Origin: Methylomagnum ishizawai
GTDB taxonomy: Bacteria; Pseudomonadota; Gammaproteobacteria; Methylococcales; Methylococcaceae
Direction: 5' to 3'
Length of the DNA: 64,000 nucleotides
Assembly: GCF_019670005.1 (NCBI RefSeq)
Contig: NZ_AP019783.1
Coordinates: 2,258,150-2,322,149 of the forward strand
Part shown: one piece after another, positions 8,715 through 16,878 of the stretch
Layout of the letters: every line of letters begins with the position of its first letter
How positions within the stretch are numbered: the stretch's first letter is position 1
Notes under the pieces: generated by a model
What the model was told of the DNA's origin: nothing
The model's database searches: none
What the model saw: only the letters and a program-made list of their open reading frames with translations
Made by a program: the position numbers and the translations under genes

Positions 8715-8744
8715 GCAAACCGAAGTTTGCCCTCTGATTCTTGC

Positions 8745-11417
8745 TCAAAGCGCCTTGCTGACCCACATCAAACTCGCATCCTCCGGGCTGATCCGGCTGG
8801 CGAAACCCAGCTTCTTCATCAAGCCCAGCATCTTGGTATTGTTCGCCAACACCTCGCCTTCCAAAGCCACATAACCCTTGTCCCGCGCCGCTTCGATCAG
8901 GCTGTGCATCAAGCGCGTGCCGAGGCCGTGCTGTTGCCAGCCGTCGGCGATGACCAGGGCGAATTCGGCGGTGCGCCCGTCCGGGTTGGTGGCATAGCGG
9001 GCCACGCCCAGCGCGGTTTCGCGCCCGTCCTGCACGGTGGTGGCGAGCAGGGCCAGTTCCCGGTCGTAGTCCAACTGGGTCAGGCGGATCAGCAAATCCT
9101 GGCTCAAATCCTGGATCGTGTTCATGAAACGGAAGAAGCGGGCTTCCGGCGACAGCCCGCGCACGAAAGCCCGTTCCAGTTCGGCATCCTCCGGGCGGAT
9201 CGGGCGGATTTGGATATCGGTGCCGTCGTTGAGTTGCAGGTGTTCGACCAAGTGCAGGGGATAGGGATGGATCGCCATATGGCCGTAGCGGTGGCGGCCC
9301 GCCGGATGGGGATGGACCACGATGCGGGCGTCCAGGGCCAATACGCCGCGGTCGTCGGCCATCAGCGGGTTGATGTCCAGTTCCTTGATTTCCGGCAGTT
9401 CGCAGGCCAGTTCCGACAGCCTCAGCAACACGCCGACCAGGGCCGCGTGATCGACCGGGGGCAGGTTGCGGAAGGCGTCCAACAACTGGGCGGTGCGGGT
9501 TTCCCGGATCAGGGTCTCGGCCAGATGTTCATTGAGCGGCGGCAGGGCGACGGCGCGGTCGCGCAGCACTTCCACCGTGGTCCCGCCCGCGCCGAAGGCG
9601 ATGACCGGGCCGAACACCGGGTCGTCGACGATGCCGACCAGCAATTCCCGGCCCTTGGGGTCGCGGTACATCTTTTCCACCGTGACGCCTTCGATCCGAA
9701 TATCGGGGCGGCGGGCGCGGACCGCCGCCAGCAGGTCGTTATAGGCCGGGCGCACGGTCCCGGCCCCCTCGACATTGAGCTTGACCCCGTCCACATCGGA
9801 TTTATGGACCAACTCGGGCGCGAGGATTTTCAGCGCCACCGGGAAGCCCAGATATTCCGCCGCCGCCAGCGCCTCGTTGGGCGTATGCACGGTGAGGGCC
9901 GGGGCCATGGGGATGTGGAAGGCGCGGAGCAGGGCGCGGGTTTCCAGGTCGGTGAGCAGGCTCCTGCGCTCGGACAACGCGCCTTCGACGATCAAGCGGG
10001 CACCCACGATATCCGGCGGGGTCTGGCTGGCGAGCGGGCCGGGGGCTTGCAGCAGCAGCTTCTGATTGTCGTGGAAGGCGGCGAGGAAGGCGAAGGCTTC
10101 GAGGGCGCTTTCCGGGTTGCCGAAGCTGGGGATTTTATGGCGGGCGAACAGTTCGCGGCCTTCCTGGACCTGGGCCGCGCCCAGCCAACAGGCCAGGAGG
10201 GGCTTGCCGGTTTGCGCCGCCGCCTGGATCACGGCCTCGGCGGCTTGGGTGGGCTGGGTGGTGGCCTGGGGTGTCAGCAGGGCGAGGACGCCATCGACCT
10301 GTTCGTCTTTCAGACAGGCGGCGACGGCGGCGGCGTAGTGTTCCGGCGTGGCCGCATCGGAAAGGTCCACCGGATTGGCGCGGGACCAGGCGGCGGGCAG
10401 GGCGGCGTCGAGTTGTTCCAAGGTGGCCGGGCCGGGTTCGGCGAGGCGGATGTTCTGTTCGACCGCCCGGTCGGTCGCCATCACGCCCGGTCCGCCGGCG
10501 TTGGTGACGATGGCGAGCCGGTGGCCGCGCAGGCGGTGGCGGGTGGCGAGCGATTGCGCGGCGGCGAACATCTGTTCGATGCTCCTGGCCCGCACCACGC
10601 CCGCCCGGCGCAGGGCCGCGTCGAACACATCGTCGCTGCCGACCAGCGACCCGGTGTGCGAGACGGCGGCGCGGGAGCTTTCGGCATAGCGCCCAGCCTT
10701 GATGGCGATGACCGGCTTGAGCCGCGCCGCCGCCCTGAGGCCGCTCATGAAACGGCGGGCATCGCGCACTCCTTCGAGATAGACCAGGATGCTGCGGGTG
10801 TTGGGGTCCAGGGCCAGATAATCCAGGATATCGCCGCAATCCACCCCCGGCCCCCCGCCCACCGCGACCACGGCGGAAAAACCGATCCGGTGGGCGGTGG
10901 CCCAGTCCAGGATCGCGGTACACATCGCCCCCGATTGCGAAACCAGGGCCAGCGGGCCGGGTTCGGCGCTGTTGTGGCTGTCGGTGGCGTTGAGGCCGAG
11001 GCCGGGCCGCATGAAGCCGAAGCCACGGGGGCAGAGCAGGCGGACGCCATGGCGGGCGGCGGCGTCTTGTAAGGGGCGTTCGAGGGCCGGGCCGGTGGCA
11101 TCCCCGTGGCCTTCGGGCAGGACCAGGGCCGCTTTCACGCCCGCCGCCCCGCAAGCGTGGACCAGCCTGGGCGTTTCCGCCGCCGGGGCCGCGATGATGG
11201 CGAGGTCCACCCGCGTCGGCAGGGCGTCGAGTCCGGGGAAACGGGGCCGGTCGCCGGGCGTGGCCGGTCCGGGCTGGATCGGATAGATCGACCCGCTGTA
11301 GCCGCCCGCCGCGAGGTTGCGGTAGACCCGTCCGCCCACCGTGCCGGTTGGGTCGGAGGCACCGAATACGGCGATGGCTTGTGGGGCGAACAAGGGGTGT
11401 AGGTAATGCTGGCTCAT
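8745..11417 (-). CDS. Bifunctional NDP-forming acyl-CoA synthetase-like / GNAT acetyltransferase (Pat-like)
   Basis: An 890-residue protein with the architecture of the protein lysine acetyltransferase Pat (YfiQ/Pka, 886 residues in E. coli). An N-terminal CoA-binding Rossmann domain (IAVFGASDPTGTVGG, from about residue 15) is followed by succinyl-CoA-ligase-like domains, an ATP-grasp region (about 480-710, ALKILAPELVHKSDVDGVKL) and a C-terminal GNAT domain (about 735-890, IRPIRPEDAELERAFVRGL; AcCoA loop near GLGTRLMHSLIEAA). In Pat the synthetase half is inactive and senses acetyl-CoA, while the GNAT half acetylates acetyl-CoA synthetase and other proteins; that role is inferred here. The start at 11417 is chosen because it gives the family N-terminus MSQHYLHPLFAPQAIAVFG; an upstream extension to 11600 would overlap dedA. 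Confidence 0.85.
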   Translation of the reverse strand: MSQHYLHPLFAPQAIAVFGASDPTGTVGGRVYRNLAAGGYSGSIYPIQPGPATPGDRPRFPGLDALPTRVDLAIIAAPAAETPRLVHACGAAGVKAALVLPEGHGDATGPALERPLQDAAARHGVRLLCPRGFGFMRPGLGLNATDSHNSAEPGPLALVSQSGAMCTAILDWATAHRIGFSAVVAVGGGPGVDCGDILDYLALDPNTRSILVYLEGVRDARRFMSGLRAAARLKPVIAIKAGRYAESSRAAVSHTGSLVGSDDVFDAALRRAGVVRARSIEQMFAAAQSLATRHRLRGHRLAIVTNAGGPGVMATDRAVEQNIRLAEPGPATLEQLDAALPAAWSRANPVDLSDAATPEHYAAAVAACLKDEQVDGVLALLTPQATTQPTQAAEAVIQAAAQTGKPLLACWLGAAQVQEGRELFARHKIPSFGNPESALEAFAFLAAFHDNQKLLLQAPGPLASQTPPDIVGARLIVEGALSERRSLLTDLETRALLRAFHIPMAPALTVHTPNEALAAAEYLGFPVALKILAPELVHKSDVDGVKLNVEGAGTVRPAYNDLLAAVRARRPDIRIEGVTVEKMYRDPKGRELLVGIVDDPVFGPVIAFGAGGTTVEVLRDRAVALPPLNEHLAETLIRETRTAQLLDAFRNLPPVDHAALVGVLLRLSELACELPEIKELDINPLMADDRGVLALDARIVVHPHPAGRHRYGHMAIHPYPLHLVEHLQLNDGTDIQIRPIRPEDAELERAFVRGLSPEARFFRFMNTIQDLSQDLLIRLTQLDYDRELALLATTVQDGRETALGVARYATNPDGRTAEFALVIADGWQQHGLGTRLMHSLIEAARDKGYVALEGEVLANNTKMLGLMKKLGFASRISPEDASLMWVSKAL

Positions 11418-11461
11418 GGCGGGTGCCCCAACCGTTTTGGATTTATGCCTTCCACGTGGCT

Positions 11462-11488
11462 CCCGGATTGCGTTGCACGCCATCCGGG
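11462..11488. repeat. REP-like palindrome between dedA and the synthetase gene
   Basis: CCCGGAT (11462-11468) and ATCCGGG (11482-11488) form a stem around TGCGTTGCACGCC. The TAGCCCGGATG...ATCCGGG form is the common intergenic palindrome of many gammaproteobacteria. It sits in an 88-bp gap between two genes on the same strand and may protect or separate their transcripts. Confidence 0.5.
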
Positions 11489-11505
11489 CTACGGTTCTGG
11501 GCGGA

Positions 11506-12129
11506 TTACCGGGAGGTGGCGGCTTCGGCCTTGGCCAGCTTGCGCCGGTGCAGGACGACGTAGACCGCCACCAGCGCCGCGCTGAATCCCACCGCGCCAA
11601 TCACCGCTTGATGCGAATAGCGCACGATCAAAGCCTGTTCCGCGCCCAGGAAATAGCCGATCCAACTCAGGACCGACACCCAGATCGCCGCCCCGACCGT
11701 GGTGTAGAGCGAGAACCTCAGATGGCCCATGCGGGCGATGCCGGCCGGGATCGAGATTAAATGCCGGATCACCGGCAGCAAGCGCCCGATGAAGGTGGAG
11801 ATTTCGCCATGGCGCAGGAAGAAGCTTTCCACCCGGTCGAAATGTTGTTCGGTGATCCAGACATAGCGCCCGTACTTGATGACCAAGGGCCGCCCCAGCC
11901 AACGCGCCACGAAATAATTGGCATAGGCGCCCGCGAGGCTGCCGAGGGTGCCGCAAAGGATGACCAGGGTCATGTCCAGCTTGCCCTGCTGGGCGAGGTA
12001 GCCTGCGGGGGGCATCACCACTTCGCTGGGGATCGGGAAGATCGAGCTTTCCATCGCCATGAGCAGGAAGATGCCGGGATAGCCCAGGGTGCCGATGGTT
12101 TCCACCAGCCAGTTGATGAGTTCGTGCAT
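11506..12129 (-). CDS. DedA-family membrane protein
   Basis: A 207-residue inner-membrane protein of the DedA (VTT/SNARE-associated) family. Typical features are the early FPIPSEVVMPPAGYLA motif (an acidic residue in a re-entrant helix, about residues 30-46), GxxxGxxxNYFVARWLGRP (about 63-80) and the FIGRLLPVIRHLISIPAGIARM stretch (about 112-133) with the essential arginine. DedA proteins help recycle undecaprenyl or other lipid carriers across the membrane and support proton-motive-force balance. It follows surE and pcm on the same strand at 81 bases, where nlpD-rpoS would stand in many relatives. Confidence 0.88.
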   Translation of the reverse strand: MHELINWLVETIGTLGYPGIFLLMAMESSIFPIPSEVVMPPAGYLAQQGKLDMTLVILCGTLGSLAGAYANYFVARWLGRPLVIKYGRYVWITEQHFDRVESFFLRHGEISTFIGRLLPVIRHLISIPAGIARMGHLRFSLYTTVGAAIWVSVLSWIGYFLGAEQALIVRYSHQAVIGAVGFSAALVAVYVVLHRRKLAKAEAATSR

Positions 12130-12210
12130 GGGGTTTCCTTGTGGGGGTTTGGAGGGGTGGATTGCCCGGCGAGGCTGGGTCCGGGCGACGGGGCGACGGG
12201 GCGCCGTGGC

Positions 12211-12870
12211 CTAGACCACGCCCGGCAACAGCGGCACGAAAACCACCGGCTCCACCTCTTCCACCTGGTAGCCGACCTCGGTGCGGACCACCCGCTTCAA
12301 TACCTGCGCCCGGCCATCGCCGACCGGGATCACCAGGACGCTGCGCCGGGCCATTTGTTCGAGCAGGGCGGGCGGGATTTCAACAGGGGCGGCGGTGACG
12401 ATGATGGCGTCGTAGGGCGCGTATTCTTCCCAGCCCCAGCCGCCGTCGCTGTGTTTCATCCGCACGTTGCGGAGGTTCAGGTCTTGCAGGCAGCGGCGGG
12501 CGCGTTGTTGCAGGGGGTAGATGCGCTCCACCGTATGCACCCGCTTGGCGAGTTGGGCCAGGATGGCGGTTTGGTAGCCGGAGCCGGTGCCGACTTCCAA
12601 CACCTTGTCCGGGATGCCGGGTTCCAGTAGCAGTTCGGTCATCCGCGCCACGATATAGGGCTGGGAAATGGTCTGGTTGAAGCCGATGGGCAGGGCGGTG
12701 TCTTCGTAGGCCCGGCTTTCCAGGGCTTCCTCCACGAAGATATGCCGGGGGGTTTCCAGCATGACCTTGAGTACCGCCGGATGGGTGATGCCTTGTTCTT
12801 TCAGGCGGTTGATCATGCGCTCCCGGGTGCGGCGGGAGGTCATCCCGATGCCCTGAAGGCGTTGGTTCAT
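12211..12870 (-). CDS. pcm: Protein-L-isoaspartate O-methyltransferase
   Basis: A 219-residue SAM-dependent enzyme that methylates abnormal L-isoaspartyl residues so damaged proteins can be repaired. The SAM-binding motif [17 protein letters not shown] lies near residue 83, the substrate loop [17 protein letters not shown] near 56, and post-motif regions ([14 protein letters not shown]) are in place. The ATG at 12870 overlaps the surE stop by 4 bases (ATGA), the classic surE-pcm coupling. A longer frame upstream exists but is only the surE region read in another frame. Confidence 0.95.
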   Translation of the reverse strand: MNQRLQGIGMTSRRTRERMINRLKEQGITHPAVLKVMLETPRHIFVEEALESRAYEDTALPIGFNQTISQPYIVARMTELLLEPGIPDKVLEVGTGSGYQTAILAQLAKRVHTVERIYPLQQRARRCLQDLNLRNVRMKHSDGGWGWEEYAPYDAIIVTAAPVEIPPALLEQMARRSVLVIPVGDGRAQVLKRVVRTEVGYQVEEVEPVVFVPLLPGVV

Positions 12871-13622
12871 AAGTCGATCTCCTGGGGGAGCCAAGCCCCC
12901 AGCTTGTCCAGGCTTTCGTAGCGGGTCAGGTCGATCTGCAAGGGCGTGACCGAGACGTAGTGGTTGCGGATCGCGTGGAAGTCGGTGCCCGGCCCCGCGT
13001 CCTGTTCGGGGCCGGCGCAGCCGACCCAGTAGATTTCCCGGCCCCTGGGGTCGCTGGCGCGGACCACGGGTTCGGCCTTGTGGCGTTGGCCCAGGCGGGT
13101 GGAGCGGAAGCCCTTGAGGCTGTCCCAGGGCAGGTCGGGCACGTTGACGTTGAGCAGGGTGTCGGGCGGCAGCGGTTGGGCCTCTATGCGCTTGAGCAAG
13201 GCCACGGCGACCCGGCCCGCCGTGTCGAAATGGCTGGGATTGTTGCCGGCCAGCGAAATGGCGACGGCGGGCAGTCCCAGGAACCGGCCTTCGGTGGCGG
13301 CGGCCACGGTGCCGGAATAGATCACATCGTCGCCCAGGTTGGCCCCGTGGTTGATGCCGGCGAACACCATGTCCGGTTCCCGTTCCAACAGGCCGGTGAT
13401 GGCGAGGTGTACGCAATCGGTGGGCGTGCCGTCCACCTTGAGGAAGCCATTGTGGGCTTTCCCGACCCGGAGCGGGCGGTCCAGGGTCAGGGAATTGCTC
13501 GCGCCGCTGCGGTTGCGCTCGGGGGCGACCACGGTCAGGTCGGCCAGCGGCCCTAAAGCTTGGGCCAGGGCCGCCAAGCCCTCGGCGGCGTAGCCATCGT
13601 CGTTGCTCAACAAGATATGCAT
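12867..13622 (-). CDS. surE: 5'/3'-nucleotidase SurE
   Basis: A 251-residue metal-dependent nucleoside monophosphate phosphatase linked to stationary-phase survival. The N-terminus [16 protein letters not shown] carries the conserved metal-binding D-D pair, followed by N at [10 protein letters not shown] and the [20 protein letters not shown] motif (about residues 86-105). Full family length. It is the first gene of a minus-strand set with pcm. Confidence 0.95.
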   Translation of the reverse strand: MHILLSNDDGYAAEGLAALAQALGPLADLTVVAPERNRSGASNSLTLDRPLRVGKAHNGFLKVDGTPTDCVHLAITGLLEREPDMVFAGINHGANLGDDVIYSGTVAAATEGRFLGLPAVAISLAGNNPSHFDTAGRVAVALLKRIEAQPLPPDTLLNVNVPDLPWDSLKGFRSTRLGQRHKAEPVVRASDPRGREIYWVGCAGPEQDAGPGTDFHAIRNHYVSVTPLQIDLTRYESLDKLGAWLPQEIDL

Positions 13623-13877
13623 GTCCGTTAACTCCCTAAGATTGCAGGCATTCTACACAAGAACGACGGGGACGGGACGGGCGGGTTCCGGGGTTTTTCA
13701 GGGGGGGCGGGTTGGTCTGTCATACCGTGGAGACAGGGACTGCCGGGCGGCGGGAACTTGGCTTTTCCTTGACCATCCGCCTTGACGCTGCGGGGCGGAT
13801 TCCCCGACCATTGCCGCCGCTTCCCGCATCCTCCCGCCGCCAGCGGCCTTTATCTTATTTTCCAAGGAACGCGGACC

Positions 13878-14798
13878 ATGAATACAAACGCTTGCTGTGC
13901 CTTCGTCGCCAAAATCAAAGCCCAACCGTTTTACCAGAAATACGCCGCCCTGCCGCCCTTGGGCCAGAAGCTGGTGCTGGTCGGTTCGATCACCTTTTTC
14001 ACCACGGCCATTCTGGCCTTCATCTATTACTTCGTGGACCGCATCATCGCCCTGGGGGCCTTGGCCAGCATCCTGGCGGGGCTGGCGACGGGACTGGGGG
14101 CCTTGCCCGCGCTGTTCGTCAAGGAGGTGTCGCGCACCACCCTCAACGCCATGCTGGGTGGCGCCGCCGGGGTGATGCTGGCGGCGACGGCGTTCTCCTT
14201 GATCGTGCCGGGGATACAGTTCGGCAACCAACTCTGGCCGGGCTGGGGCGTGTACGTGGTGGCGGCGGGGATCATGGCCGGGGCGGTGTTCCTGGTCATG
14301 GCCGATCAGTGGCTGCCCTATGAGAAATACCTGGAAGGCGGCGAGCGCTTCGATTCCTTGCGCAAGGTCTGGCTGTTCATCGCCGCCATCGTCCTGCACA
14401 ACCTGCCGGAAGGCGGGGCGGTGGGCGTGAGCTTCGGCAGCGGCGATTGGCATAACGGGGTCGCCATCGCCATCGCGATAGGCTTGCAGAACATCCCGGA
14501 AGGCTTGGCGGTGGCGATGCCCTTGGTGGCCTTGGGCTATCAGCGCGAACAGGCGGTGTTGATCGCCTTGCTGACCGGCTTGATCGAGCCGGTGGGCGGG
14601 TTCCTGGGTGTGGCGCTGGTGACGGTGTTCCTGCCCTTGCTGCCCATCGGCATGGCTTTCGCGGCGGGGGCGATGCTGTTCGTCATCAGCGACGACATCA
14701 TCCCCGAGACCCAGTCGCGGGGTAAGGCCCGCTACGCCACCTTCGCGGTGATGTTCGGCTTCATCGTGATGATGATCCTCGACAACCTCCTGACCTGA
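13878..14798 (+). CDS. ZIP-family divalent metal transporter
   Basis: A 306-residue membrane protein with about eight hydrophobic segments. The signature metal-site motif HNLPEGGAVGVSFG lies in the middle (about residues 174-187) and its paired motif QNIPEGLAVAMPL follows (about 204-216), as in ZIP transporters of zinc, iron or manganese. It starts at ATG 13878 with AAGGA-type bases upstream; a longer in-frame start at 13782 has no support. It is followed after 11 bases by a TMEM165/GDT1-type manganese exporter, so the pair probably handles the same metal. The 255 bases between it and surE are a divergent promoter region without a motif I trust. Confidence 0.88.
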   Translation: MNTNACCAFVAKIKAQPFYQKYAALPPLGQKLVLVGSITFFTTAILAFIYYFVDRIIALGALASILAGLATGLGALPALFVKEVSRTTLNAMLGGAAGVMLAATAFSLIVPGIQFGNQLWPGWGVYVVAAGIMAGAVFLVMADQWLPYEKYLEGGERFDSLRKVWLFIAAIVLHNLPEGGAVGVSFGSGDWHNGVAIAIAIGLQNIPEGLAVAMPLVALGYQREQAVLIALLTGLIEPVGGFLGVALVTVFLPLLPIGMAFAAGAMLFVISDDIIPETQSRGKARYATFAVMFGFIVMMILDNLLT

Positions 14799-14809
14799 AC
14801 GGAGCGGAA

Positions 14810-15496
14810 ATGGCATGTGGATTGATAGCCGAGGCTTCGGCCTGGGCGGAGCGGACCCTGCCCGCCTTGGATTGGGCGGGGGGGCTGAACGCGGCGGGAA
14901 CCACCTTCGCCTTGGTGGGCGCGGCGGAATTCGGCGATAAGAGCCAATTGGTGTGCATGGCGCTGGCGGCGCGGCATCGGCACTGGCCGGTGTTGTGGGG
15001 CTCGGTGCTGGCGTTCGCCTTGTTGAATCTGATCGCCGTGGCTTTCGGCGCGGCGGCGGGGGAATGGTTGCCACCCAGGGTGGTGGCGGGCGTGGTGGCG
15101 GTGTTGTTCGCGGTGTTCGGCATCCGCGCCTTGCTCACGCGAGAGGAGGACGCGGACGAAGAGGTCGAGGAAAAGACCGGGCATGGCGTGTTCGTGACCA
15201 CCTTCCTGATGATCTTCCTGGCCGAGTTCGGCGATAAGACCCAGATCGCCGTCGCGGGGCTGGGCGCGGCGGAACCCGTGGTGCCGGTGTGGTTGGGCGC
15301 GACCTTGGCCTTGTCCACCACTTCGGCCCTTGGCATCTGGGCCGGGCGGACGCTACTGCGCAAGCTGCCGCAGCACGTCATGCACCGGATCGGCGGGGTG
15401 TTGTTCATAGGGTTCGCCTTGTTCGCGGCGCATGAGGCGGTGCCGCCGGGGTGGTGGGATATGGCGGGGGCTTGGTGGAGACAGTGGTCGGAATGA
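14810..15496 (+). CDS. TMEM165/GDT1 family (UPF0016) cation exporter, probably manganese
   Basis: A 228-residue membrane protein made of two homologous halves, each with the family motif E-x-G-D-K-[TS]: EFGDKSQ at 40-46 and EFGDKTQ at 139-145. Bacterial members export manganese (MneA type) and possibly calcium. Two sets of three membrane segments surround an acidic cytoplasmic loop rich in Asp and Glu (REEDADEEVEEKTG, about 106-119). It sits 11 bases behind the ZIP gene and its stop codon overlaps the start of the following ATP-grasp gene (ATGA), so all three are one operon. Confidence 0.88.
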   Translation: MACGLIAEASAWAERTLPALDWAGGLNAAGTTFALVGAAEFGDKSQLVCMALAARHRHWPVLWGSVLAFALLNLIAVAFGAAAGEWLPPRVVAGVVAVLFAVFGIRALLTREEDADEEVEEKTGHGVFVTTFLMIFLAEFGDKTQIAVAGLGAAEPVVPVWLGATLALSTTSALGIWAGRTLLRKLPQHVMHRIGGVLFIGFALFAAHEAVPPGWWDMAGAWWRQWSE

Positions 15497-16728
15497 ATGC
15501 GGTTTATGAAGTTTTAAGCGCGGACGATCCAACCCCCCGCCCCCTCATCGGCCTGGCCCGCCTCATGCGCCTCGCCTTCGCCGGGCAAGACCTTGCTCCC
15601 ATCGGCGAGCGATTGCTGGCCCGCGCCCGACAATATCCGGACGAGGCCACGACCTTGCTGGATTTGTCCACCGTACTGCTACTGCGCGGCCAGCGCGGGG
15701 AAGCGTTGTCGGTGCGGGAACTGGCCGTGCGCACCGACCCGCTGTATCGCCTCCCGGCCCCGGAACCCGCGGCGCTACGCCTCTTGGTTATCCTGGGGCC
15801 GGGCGACTTGATGGCGAATTCCCCGGTGGAGTTGCTGTTGGAATGGTCGGACGTGGACCTGCATCTGCTCTATCTGACACCGGACCGGCCTTTCCCCGAC
15901 CGCGTGCCCGACCACGATGTGCTGTTCGTCGCCGTGGCCGAATCCGACGCCAACCAGCCCTTGCTGGCCGCTATCGCGGCTTATGTCGCGGAATGGCCGC
16001 GCCCGGTGCTGAACCCGCCGGACCGCATCGCCCGTTTATCGCGGGATGGCGTGGCGGCTTGGCTCAAGGACGCGCCGGGTTTGGTCCTGCCGCCGGTGGC
16101 GCGGGTGGAACGGGCCGGTCTCGAACGCCTCGCGGGCGGCGGCGGGGCCGTCGCCGATTGGCTCGCCGATGGGGATTTCCCGTTGATCGTGCGGCCTATC
16201 GATTCCCACGCGGGCCATGGCCTCGCCAAGCTGGACGACCGGGCGGGACTGGCCGCCTACCTGGAAACGGCGGCGGAAGAGGGCTTCTATCTCTCGCGTT
16301 TCGTCGATTACCGGGGGCCGGACGGGCTGTTCCGCAAATACCGCATCCTCTTGGTCGAGGGGCGGCCCTATCTGTGCCATATGGCGATCTCGGCGCATTG
16401 GATGATCCACTACCTCAATGCCGGGATGGCGGACAGCGCCGACAAGCGGGCCGAGGAGGCGCGGTGCATGGCGGGCTTCGAGCAAGGTTTCGCGGCCCGC
16501 CACGCCGGGGCGTTGCGGGCCATCCACGCGCGGGCCGGGCTGGATTATGTCGGTATCGACTGCGCCGAGACGCCCGCGGGCGAACTGCTGGTGTTCGAGG
16601 TGGATAGCTGCATGATCGTCCACGCCCTGGACCCGGTGGACCTGTTCCCTTATAAGCAGCCCGCGCTGCGGCGGTTGTTCGACGGTTTCCGGGCGATGTT
16701 GCTGCGGGCGGCGGGGGTGGGAGCTTAG
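15493..16728 (+). CDS. ATP-grasp family protein with TPR-like N-terminus, function unknown
   Basis: A 411-residue protein. Residues about 10-85 are helical and TPR-like (IGLARLMRLAFAGQDLAPIG...LLDLSTVLLLRGQRGEALSV). A Rossmann-like part follows (LLVILGPGDLMANSP...DHDVLFVAVAESD), then an ATP-grasp fold: FPLIVRPIDSHAGHGLAKLD (nucleotide loop, about 232-251), FRKYRILLVEGRPYLCHM and the metal-binding end LDYVGIDCAETPAGELLVFEVDSCMIVHA (about 353-381). Such enzymes join a carboxylate to an amine or thiol using ATP; the substrate here is unknown. The ATG overlaps the exporter stop, which ties it to metal handling by context only. Its end is 56 bases before the flagellin promoter. Confidence 0.65.
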   Translation: MNAVYEVLSADDPTPRPLIGLARLMRLAFAGQDLAPIGERLLARARQYPDEATTLLDLSTVLLLRGQRGEALSVRELAVRTDPLYRLPAPEPAALRLLVILGPGDLMANSPVELLLEWSDVDLHLLYLTPDRPFPDRVPDHDVLFVAVAESDANQPLLAAIAAYVAEWPRPVLNPPDRIARLSRDGVAAWLKDAPGLVLPPVARVERAGLERLAGGGGAVADWLADGDFPLIVRPIDSHAGHGLAKLDDRAGLAAYLETAAEEGFYLSRFVDYRGPDGLFRKYRILLVEGRPYLCHMAISAHWMIHYLNAGMADSADKRAEEARCMAGFEQGFAARHAGALRAIHARAGLDYVGIDCAETPAGELLVFEVDSCMIVHALDPVDLFPYKQPALRRLFDGFRAMLLRAAGVGA

Positions 16729-16783
16729 GCTGGCCGATCCTGGCGGGAGGCGGGTAGCCCGCCGGGCGCGGCGTTCCGGGCTG

Positions 16784-16810
16784 TAAAGTTTTGCCAGGTC
16801 CGCCCGATAA
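16784..16810 (+). promoter_or_regulatory. Sigma28 (FliA) promoter of the flagellin gene
   Basis: TAAAGTTT at 16784-16791, an 11-base spacer, then CCCGATAA at 16803-16810. The flagellar sigma28 consensus is TAAAGTTT-N11-GCCGATAA, so only one base differs and the spacing is exact. Transcription would start near 16817-16820, leaving a leader of about 60 bases to the flagellin ATG. Confidence 0.88.
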
Positions 16811-16878
16811 CTCCTACGAGAGTTGAAGAAACGGGCCACCGGCCCGGATTGGCCCACCCTTCAAGGAGTACCGCCGCC

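Noticed and set aside
8727-11072. Long plus-strand open frame opposite the Pat-like gene
   Set aside because: Translation is a low-complexity mixture typical of the complement of a GC-rich gene; the minus-strand protein has all expected domains.
13623-13877. Possible yybP-ykoY manganese riboswitch before the ZIP/TMEM165 operon
   Set aside because: TMEM165-type genes are often preceded by it, but I could not match the conserved core; only unspecific GC-rich pairing is present.
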